Positions 1 to 4,669 of a DNA stretch of 10,467 bases are shown here, one piece after another. A model generated the notes under the pieces. It saw nothing but the letters and a program-made list of their open reading frames with translations, did not search any database and was not told the origin of the DNA. The position numbers and the translations under genes were made by a program. The number at the start of each line of letters is the position of its first letter. Within the stretch, counting starts at the first letter, position 1. Origin of the DNA: Kineosphaera sp039812485 (GTDB lineage: Bacteria > Actinomycetota > Actinomycetes > Actinomycetales > Dermatophilaceae); NCBI GenBank assembly GCA_039812485.1, contig JBDIAP010000136.1:1-10467 (forward strand), written 5' to 3'.

Positions 1-130
1 CGAGCAGGCTGGCTCCGCCGAGGCGCAGAACCTCGCGCCGAGACAGGCCGAGACGACGGCCGACGTCGTCGGCCGTGCCGGCAGCGAACAGCTCGGACGC
101 GGCACGGTCGAACCCACTAGGTCTCACCAT
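1..130 (-). CDS. N-terminal fragment of a probable Tat-exported protein
   Basis: Only the first 43 codons are in the window; the gene runs off the left edge. The ATG at 130-128 follows a purine-rich ribosome binding site (AAAGGGG, complement of 136-142) with 5 nt spacing, and a promoter lies just upstream. Residues 30-36 read S-R-R-E-V-L-R, followed by L-G-G-A-S-L-L. This fits the twin-arginine motif (S/T-R-R-x-F-L-K) and the start of its hydrophobic region. The n-region of about 29 residues is long but within the range seen for Tat signals. From this I infer a folded, exported protein such as a binding protein or secreted enzyme; the mature part is not visible, so no function can be given. 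Alternatively, residues 14-35 could be a helix-turn-helix-like stretch (V-G-R-R-L-G-L-S-R-R-E-V), but the Gly/Ala/Leu run after the arginines favours a signal peptide. Confidence 0.6.
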   Translation of the reverse strand, partial: MVRPSGFDRAASELFAAGTADDVGRRLGLSRREVLRLGGASLL

Positions 131-154
131 ACGAACCCCTTTGTCGTGATGTGG

Positions 155-183
155 ACCGTAGGGGCCACGGCGAGCCTCGTCAA
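155..183 (-). promoter_or_regulatory. Sigma-70-type promoter of the Tat-signal gene
   Basis: On the minus strand TTGACG (183-178) is followed after exactly 17 nt by TACGGT (160-155). Both hexamers fit the principal actinobacterial sigma factor consensus (TTGACA and TANNNT). Transcription would begin near 148, leaving a leader of about 18 nt that holds the ribosome binding site. It implies that the partial gene has its own promoter and does not depend on read-through from the hypothetical gene upstream. Confidence 0.65.
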
Positions 184-220
184 GGCCCGCGATGCCACGG
201 GTGACCTGGGGCCGAACCGA

Positions 221-862
221 CTACCGGTCGCCCACCGGGTCCGCCGGGGCCGACGTCTCGTCGGCACGCCGCGTCCGCGCGGGCCCACCCGCCGACGCGC
301 CTGTCCCAGAACCGGACTCGTCATCCCCGAGATAGGGCTCGAGGTCTGCGTGCGCGCTGCCCAGCACTTCGCTGACGACCACCACGTCGTCGGCCTCGAC
401 GGCGCCGCGGGGCTCGGTGCGCGGTTGCGGGTCGCCGTGGGGGTCGGCGTGCGGGTCGCTGTGCGGGGCGCTGTCTGTCGGCCGCGCGAGGTAGTGCAGG
501 GCGGCGACGATGAGCCGGTGCCGCGCGGCCCGCGCCGGCGACAGCTCCGCGGGCGTCGACGCGCTCGCGCCGGAGCGCGGCCCGACGGCCGGGTCACCCG
601 CCCGCGCCTGATCGAGTTGTTCGGCGCGGTCGTCGATGAGGTTGAGCGCCGCGTCGATGCGATCGGCGACGGGCTCCAGGGGCCCCTCGTCATACCCGCG
701 CTCACGCACGGTCTCGGCCAGGTCCCGCAGCGAGTCGGGGTCGTCGACGATGCGCGCCGACGCCTCCCGCGAGCGCCGGAAGTCGAGCGACCCCAGCAGC
801 CGGTGCACGACGGAGCGCCGCACCGCGTCACGCGGCGACGGGCCCGGCGGCGTGGCGCTCAC
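221..862 (-). CDS. Hypothetical protein, 213 aa, leaderless GTG start
   Basis: I do not recognise a family. The start chosen is GTG (862-860), giving V-S-A-T-P-P at the N-terminus. The open frame continues upstream, but only through the divergent purB gene. There is no Shine-Dalgarno sequence before this GTG; a TACACT -10 box lies 7 nt upstream, so the mRNA probably starts at the GTG itself. Residues 11-85 are charged and look helical. Residues 86-113 form an Ala/Pro/Ser linker, and 114-126 a short hydrophobic helix (A-R-H-R-L-I-V-A-A-L-H-Y-L). Residues 132-147 contain an Asp-Pro-His repeat encoded by a 12-bp tandem repeat. Residues 156-180 include a Val-rich strand (D-D-V-V-V-V-S-E-V-L) and the C-terminus is Gly/Ser/Arg-rich. 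No signal peptide or membrane segment is evident, so a cytosolic protein is likely. It stands alone, divergent from purB. Confidence 0.72.
   Translation of the reverse strand: MSATPPGPSPRDAVRRSVVHRLLGSLDFRRSREASARIVDDPDSLRDLAETVRERGYDEGPLEPVADRIDAALNLIDDRAEQLDQARAGDPAVGPRSGASASTPAELSPARAARHRLIVAALHYLARPTDSAPHSDPHADPHGDPQPRTEPRGAVEADDVVVVSEVLGSAHADLEPYLGDDESGSGTGASAGGPARTRRADETSAPADPVGDR
429..476. repeat. Four imperfect 12-bp tandem units inside a coding region
   Basis: Units at 429-440, 441-452, 453-464 and 465-476 share the pattern GGGTCGCxGTGx, with the fourth unit the most diverged. The unit length is a multiple of three, so the frame is kept. Read on the minus strand they encode the Asp-Pro-His run at residues 132-147 of the hypothetical protein. 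Such arrays can change copy number without breaking the gene. Confidence 0.75.
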
Positions 863-869
863 AGCGTCG

Positions 870-875
870 AGTGTA
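870..875 (-). promoter_or_regulatory. -10 box for a leaderless transcript of the hypothetical gene
   Basis: The minus strand reads TACACT at 875-870, a full match to TANNNT. It is followed by 7 nt and then the GTG start codon at 862. The predicted first transcribed base is therefore the G of the start codon. No convincing -35 hexamer is seen at the right distance. Confidence 0.5.
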
Positions 876-891
876 GGTCGGGTGCGCCGCA

Positions 892-911
892 GCGCATCTG
901 GGAAGATGCGC
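892..911 (+). promoter_or_regulatory. Perfect hairpin with GNRA loop just before the purB start
   Basis: GCGCATCT (892-899) and AGATGCGC (904-911) are exact inverted repeats around the loop GGGA (900-903). The ATG of purB follows 2 nt after the stem. GGGA is a GNRA tetraloop and is also the only Shine-Dalgarno-like sequence for purB, 10 nt before the ATG. In RNA this could be a stable element exposing the ribosome site in its loop. In DNA it could equally be a dyad operator for a repressor shared with the divergent gene. Confidence 0.55.
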
Positions 912-913
912 AC

Positions 914-2335
914 ATGCCCGCACTGTCCGACATCGTGCCTGCCCAGCCGCTCGGGGCCCTCGACGGCCGCTACCGCCGCGCCGTCGCGCCCCTGGTCGAC
1001 CACCTCTCCGAGGCCGCCCTCAACCGGGAGCGGGTGCGCGTCGAGATCGAGTGGCTCATCCACCTGACGACCCAGGGTGTCGTGCCCGGTGTCCGCGCCC
1101 TGAACCCCGCCGAGCAAGGGCGGCTGCGCGCGATCGTCGAGGAGTTCGGGGCCGACGACATCGCCGAGCTCGCGACGATCGAGGCCGAGACCGTGCACGA
1201 CGTCAAGGCGGTCGAGTACTACCTCAAGCGCCGCCTGCCCGCGACGCTCGAGGGCGACGACCCGGGCGAGGCGGCCCGCCTGTCCGAGCTCATCCACTTC
1301 TGCTGCACGAGCGAGGACATCAACAACCTGTCCTACGCCCTCATGGTCAAGGGCGCGATCACCGCCGTGTGGCTGCCGGCCGCCACCGACCTCGTCGACG
1401 AGCTCGCCGCGATGGCACGGCACCTGGCCGACACCCCGCTCCTCGCCCACACCCACGGCCAGCCCGCGACGCCGACGACGATGGGCAAGGAGCTCGCGGT
1501 GCCGGCGCACCGCCTCCGCCGGCAGCTGCGCCGGGTCGAGCGGGCCGACTACCTCGGCAAGCTCAACGGCGCCACGGGCACGTTCGGCGCCCACGTCGAG
1601 GCCGTGCCGCAGGCCGACTGGCCGCGCGTGAGCCGCACCTTCGTCGAGCACCTCGGCCTCGAGTGGAACCCGCTGACCACCCAGATCGAGAGCCACGACT
1701 GGCAGGCCGAGCTCTACGCCGACATCGCCCGCTTCAACCGGGTGCTGCACGGGCTGTGCACCGACATGTGGACCTACATCTCGCTGGGCTACTTCGCGCA
1801 GGTCCGCGGCCAGGGCACGGTCGGGTCGAGCACGATGCCGCACAAGGTCAACCCGATCCGCTTCGAAAACGCCGAGGCCAACCTCGAGGTGAGCAACGCC
1901 CTGCTCGACGTGCTCGCCTCGACGCTCGTGCAGTCGCGGCTGCAGCGCGACCTCACCGACTCCTCGATGCAGCGCAACATCGGCACGGCCGTGGGCCACA
2001 GCCTGCTCGCGATCGACAACGTGCGCCGCGGCCTGGCCGGGCTCGACGCCGTGCCCGCGGCGATGGCCGCCGACCTCGACGCCAACTGGGAGGTGCTCGG
2101 CGAGCCGATCCAGTCGGCGATGCGGGCGCTCGGCGCGCAGGGCGTGGCCGGCATGGAAAACCCCTACGAGCGTCTCAAGGAGCTCACCCGCGGGCGCCGC
2201 ATCACCGGCGACGACCTGCGCGAGTTCGTGCGGGGCCTCGGGCTGCCCGCCGACGTCGAGGCGCGCCTCGTCGAGCTCACCCCCGCCCGGTATGTCGGCC
2301 TGGCCCCGCAACTCGTGGCCGAATACCTGGTCTGA
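914..2335 (+). CDS. purB: Adenylosuccinate lyase
   Basis: Cytosolic enzyme of purine synthesis (EC 4.3.2.2). It releases fumarate from SAICAR to give AICAR, and from adenylosuccinate to give AMP. The 473-aa product is of the long E. coli PurB type, starting with L-G-A-L-D-G-R-Y (residues 13-20). Diagnostic stretches are C-T-S-E-D-I-N-N-L-S (131-140), H-T-H-G-Q-P-A-T-P (179-187, with H181 matching the catalytic histidine), T-T-Q-I-E-S-H-D (255-262) and the fumarase/lyase signature G-S-S-T-M-P-H-K-V-N-P (304-314) carrying the catalytic serine. R-D-L-T-D-S-S (345-351) and the C-terminal Y-E-R-L-K-E-L-T-R-G (418-427) also agree. The length is normal and no key residue is missing. The ATG at 914 is chosen because homology begins there. 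The frame is open further upstream, but that stretch overlaps the divergent gene. Expression may be affected by the hairpin at 892-911. Confidence 0.97.
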   Translation: MPALSDIVPAQPLGALDGRYRRAVAPLVDHLSEAALNRERVRVEIEWLIHLTTQGVVPGVRALNPAEQGRLRAIVEEFGADDIAELATIEAETVHDVKAVEYYLKRRLPATLEGDDPGEAARLSELIHFCCTSEDINNLSYALMVKGAITAVWLPAATDLVDELAAMARHLADTPLLAHTHGQPATPTTMGKELAVPAHRLRRQLRRVERADYLGKLNGATGTFGAHVEAVPQADWPRVSRTFVEHLGLEWNPLTTQIESHDWQAELYADIARFNRVLHGLCTDMWTYISLGYFAQVRGQGTVGSSTMPHKVNPIRFENAEANLEVSNALLDVLASTLVQSRLQRDLTDSSMQRNIGTAVGHSLLAIDNVRRGLAGLDAVPAAMAADLDANWEVLGEPIQSAMRALGAQGVAGMENPYERLKELTRGRRITGDDLREFVRGLGLPADVEARLVELTPARYVGLAPQLVAEYLV

Positions 2336-2350
2336 GCACCGACCCGGGGA

Positions 2351-2386
2351 CGTCGGCGGGCCCGGGCGGTGCCGCTCGCGCCGACG
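2351..2386 (+). terminator. Strong stem-loop after purB, no U-tract
   Basis: CGTCGGCG (2351-2358) pairs perfectly with CGCCGACG (2379-2386). Inside it, 2363-2368 pairs with 2373-2378 (one G-U pair) around the 4-nt loop 2369-2372, leaving a 4-nt bulge at 2359-2362. This gives about 14 base pairs starting 16 nt after the purB stop. No run of T follows, which is common for actinobacterial terminators. Confidence 0.55.
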
Positions 2387-2422
2387 ACCGGCTCGAGCAT
2401 GACCGACAGGTGGGCTGCCCGC

Positions 2423-2453
2423 CGCCCGCCGACAACCCGGCCGGCGTCGGGCG
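2423..2453 (-). terminator. Possible terminator hairpin after the chemoreceptor gene
   Basis: CGCCG (2427-2431) pairs with CGGCG (2442-2446), and CGCC (2423-2426) with GGCG (2450-2453), with a 3-nt bulge at 2447-2449. It begins 5 nt after the stop codon of the minus-strand gene. There is no U-tract and the stem is shorter than the one after purB, so this is a weaker call. Confidence 0.35.
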
Positions 2454-2458
2454 CTCGA

Positions 2459-4120
2459 TCAGTAGCGGAACCGTCCCACGAGGCCCCGCAGCTCCGCCGC
2501 TCGGGCAGCCAGCTCGGTCGCCGCGCGCTCGGTCGTCGCCGCCGCCCCCTTGGAGTCGCCCGCGGCCGACGAGGCCGACGACAGCTCGCCGGAGATGACC
2601 CGGGCCACCTTGTCGGCCTCGGCGACGTTGCGACCCATCTCGTTGGTCGTCGCGGTCTGCTCCTCGACCGCGGACGCGATCGTGGCCTGGGAGTCGTTGA
2701 TCTGGCTGATGATCGCGCTGATCTGGCTGATGGCGGCGACGGCGGCCTCGGTGTCGAGCTGGATGGCCTCGACGCGGCGGCCGATGTCCTCGGTGGCCTT
2801 CGAGGTCTCCTGAGCCAGGTCCTTGACCTCGTTGGCGACCACGGCGAAGCCCTTGCCGGCCTCGCCCGCGCGGGCCGCCTCGATCGTGGCGTTGAGCGCC
2901 AGCAGGTTGGTCTGCTCGGCGATGCTCGTGATCGTCTTGACGACGTTGCCGATCTGGACGCTGGACTCGCCGAGCTTGGCGACGGTCGCGTTCGTGGAGT
3001 CGGCGACGTGCACGGCCTGCGCCGCGATGCCCGCGGCGTCGTTGGCCGACCGGCTGATCTCGCGGATCGAGGTCGTCATCTCCTCGGTGCCGGCCGCGAC
3101 GGTGCGGATGCTGTTGCTGACGGTGTCCGCCGAACCCGACGCCACACCGAGCCGCGAAGCCGCCAGTTCGGACCCCGAGCCGACCTGGTGCGAGACGGCC
3201 TTGAGCTGCTCACCGGCCTCGGCGACGACACCGGCGGTCGCCGACACCTGGCCGAGCAGCTCGCGCAGCCGGTGCTGCGCGGCGCTCAGCGAGTCGGCCA
3301 TGCGCCCGATCTCGGTGCCGGGGGCGACCTCCGGCTCGTGGGTGAGGTCGCCGTCGGCGAGCGCGTCGAGAGCGTCGTCCATGGCCTGCACCTGGCTGCG
3401 CAGCACGCGCGCGGTGAGCAGCGTGACCAGCGCGATGAGGCCCAGGGCCAGCACGATCGTCACGATCTGCAGCACGCGCGACACCGCCGCCGCCGCGTTG
3501 GCCTCGGACTGGATCGCCGCGACGCGCTGGTTGACCGCCGTGTTGACCTGGGTCGCGCCCTGCTGCGCCTGCGCGTAGGCGGCGGCCGCCGGGCCGGCGA
3601 TGACGCTGTTGGCGGCGCGCGTCGCCGCGTCGGTGTTCTCCCGGTAGGAGGTGAGCGCCCGGTCGCCGGCGGCGAAGAACTCCGCCCAGGCCGCCTTCGA
3701 CGCCTCGAACTGGGCCCGCTCCTGTTCGGTGAGCCGGTCGACCGGCATGGCGTCGAGCTGCTGCTGCAGACGTTGCGAGCTCTGCTGGTAGCCGGCGAAG
3801 TTGGCCTGCTCGGGGCTGAGCGCCACGGTCGCGCCCGCACGCCCGACATCCCAGCTGTAGGCGAACTGGTAGCCGCGCACCTCCGAGCCCGTGCGCCCCA
3901 GCACGGAGGTCGCGATGGCCGCCTGCCGCACGGCGTCGATCTCGTCGAGGTAGCCGTGATAGCGCGCCTGCGAGGCGAACGACAGCACGCCGACGAGCAG
4001 CGCGGCGACGGACCCGATGACGCCGACGACGACGAACCGGCCGACGAGCCCGAATCGGCCGATGAGGTCGAATCGACGGCTGCCGCCCTCGCCGTAGCCG
4101 GGCTGCTGTGCTGTTGACAT
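2459..4120 (-). CDS. Methyl-accepting chemotaxis protein
   Basis: Inner-membrane chemoreceptor of 553 aa that passes a signal to the CheA/CheW kinase complex. Order of parts: short cytosolic N-terminus (1-26); TM1 about 27-49; extracytoplasmic sensor about 50-213, mostly helical and of the size of a four-helix-bundle domain; TM2 about 214-236; HAMP about 237-290 (D-G-D-L-T at 256-260); then the long signalling coiled coil. The conserved hairpin tip is at 402-436: E-Q-T-N-L-L-A-L-N-A-T-I-E-A-A-R-A-G-E (402-420), then G-K-G-F-A-V-V-A-N-E-V. No CheR/CheB-tethering pentapeptide is seen at the C-terminus (R-F-R-Y). The ATG at 4120 is chosen for its strong GGAGG (complement of 4127-4131), 6 nt upstream, and because the hydrophobic region follows. 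The ligand cannot be read from the sequence. No che gene is adjacent, so it must use a signalling cluster elsewhere. It is convergent with purB and divergent from copZ. Confidence 0.95.
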   Translation of the reverse strand: MSTAQQPGYGEGGSRRFDLIGRFGLVGRFVVVGVIGSVAALLVGVLSFASQARYHGYLDEIDAVRQAAIATSVLGRTGSEVRGYQFAYSWDVGRAGATVALSPEQANFAGYQQSSQRLQQQLDAMPVDRLTEQERAQFEASKAAWAEFFAAGDRALTSYRENTDAATRAANSVIAGPAAAAYAQAQQGATQVNTAVNQRVAAIQSEANAAAAVSRVLQIVTIVLALGLIALVTLLTARVLRSQVQAMDDALDALADGDLTHEPEVAPGTEIGRMADSLSAAQHRLRELLGQVSATAGVVAEAGEQLKAVSHQVGSGSELAASRLGVASGSADTVSNSIRTVAAGTEEMTTSIREISRSANDAAGIAAQAVHVADSTNATVAKLGESSVQIGNVVKTITSIAEQTNLLALNATIEAARAGEAGKGFAVVANEVKDLAQETSKATEDIGRRVEAIQLDTEAAVAAISQISAIISQINDSQATIASAVEEQTATTNEMGRNVAEADKVARVISGELSSASSAAGDSKGAAATTERAATELAARAAELRGLVGRFRY

Positions 4121-4282
4121 GCCACTCCTCCGTCGGGCCAAACGCTGATGTGGTCGTCCGGCCGCGACGCCCACCACCTGTGACCCATTCGGCCGATTTC
4201 GCCGCGACTCAAGGGCCTTGGCAGGACCCGGCGCCCCCGATCGCGAGACGTCGGACGCCCGCCGGAACACGGTGCGGCGCTC

Positions 4283-4297
4283 CTCGGTTGGACCAAG
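4283..4297. promoter_or_regulatory. Imperfect dyad upstream of copZ, possible operator
   Basis: CTCGGT (4283-4288) and ACCAAG (4292-4297) are inverted repeats with one mismatch around a 3-nt centre. The inner TTGG-A-CCAA (4288-4296) is a perfect palindrome. TTGGAC (4288-4293) also resembles a -35 hexamer, though no good -10 is found 16-18 nt downstream. It lies about 40 nt before the copZ ATG, where a copper regulator would be expected to bind. It does not clearly match the CsoR or CueR consensus as I know them, so this is a weak call. Confidence 0.3.
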
Positions 4298-4335
4298 CAG
4301 ACCCACCACACTGGGAAGCACAAGGAGAAGCGACG

Positions 4336-4554
4336 ATGACGACCACGACGTTCACAGTCAGCGGCATGACGTGCGGGCACTGCAGCTCGGCAGTCAGCTC
4401 CGAGCTCGGGGAGCTGCCGGGGGTGACCGGGGTGCAGGTGGAGCTCGTGCCGGGGGGCGACTCGACCGTGCGCGTCGAGGGTGACCCGCTGCCCGATCGC
4501 GCGGCGATCACCGAGGCTGTGGCGGAGGCGGGCGACTACTCGGTCTCCTTCTGA
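4336..4554 (+). CDS. copZ: Copper chaperone CopZ (heavy-metal-associated domain)
   Basis: A single heavy-metal-associated domain of 72 aa with the metal site G-M-T-C-G-H-C at residues 10-16; the two cysteines (13 and 16) bind Cu(I). The M-T-C-G-H-C form is typical of CopZ-like chaperones, as opposed to the M-T-C-A-S-C of ATPase N-domains. The usual beta-alpha-beta-beta-alpha-beta order can be followed through to the C-terminal G-D-Y-S-V. It probably carries Cu(I) in the cytosol and hands it to the ATPase encoded downstream. The ATG has an excellent ribosome binding site (AAGGAG, 4322-4327) 8 nt upstream. It lies 115 nt ahead of copA on the same strand and is probably co-transcribed. Copper induction is expected from the family, but no regulator gene is in the window. 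Confidence 0.93.
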   Translation: MTTTTFTVSGMTCGHCSSAVSSELGELPGVTGVQVELVPGGDSTVRVEGDPLPDRAAITEAVAEAGDYSVSF

Positions 4555-4669
4555 GCGGTTCGCGGCGCGCCCCACCAGGCACGTCGGGGCTGCCGCGTCC
4601 GACGCCGACGCCGACGACGCACCAGCGCCCGATGAGGGCATCTTCGTTTCGAGCAGGAGCACGACCCAC

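Noticed and set aside
146..913. Open frame continuing purB upstream by 256 codons
   Set aside because: It overlaps the divergent hypothetical gene, has no purB homology, and the PurB N-terminus fits the start at 914.
1051..2598. Plus-strand open frame over purB in another frame
   Set aside because: It is an Arg/Pro/Ala-rich shadow of purB with no domain.
2369..4117. Long plus-strand open frame opposite the chemoreceptor gene
   Set aside because: The translation is Arg/Gly/Asp-rich with no recognisable domain, while the minus strand encodes a complete chemoreceptor; this is a high-GC shadow.
4184..4215. Flagellar sigma-28-like promoter for the chemoreceptor (GCCGAA on the minus strand)
   Set aside because: The match to GCCGATAA is only partial and no TAAA-type -35 is present at the right distance.
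4481..4669. Upstream extension of copA overlapping copZ
   Set aside because: The segment has no homology and no start codon between 4481 and 4670; the ATG at 4670 has a ribosome site and is followed by the metal-binding domain.
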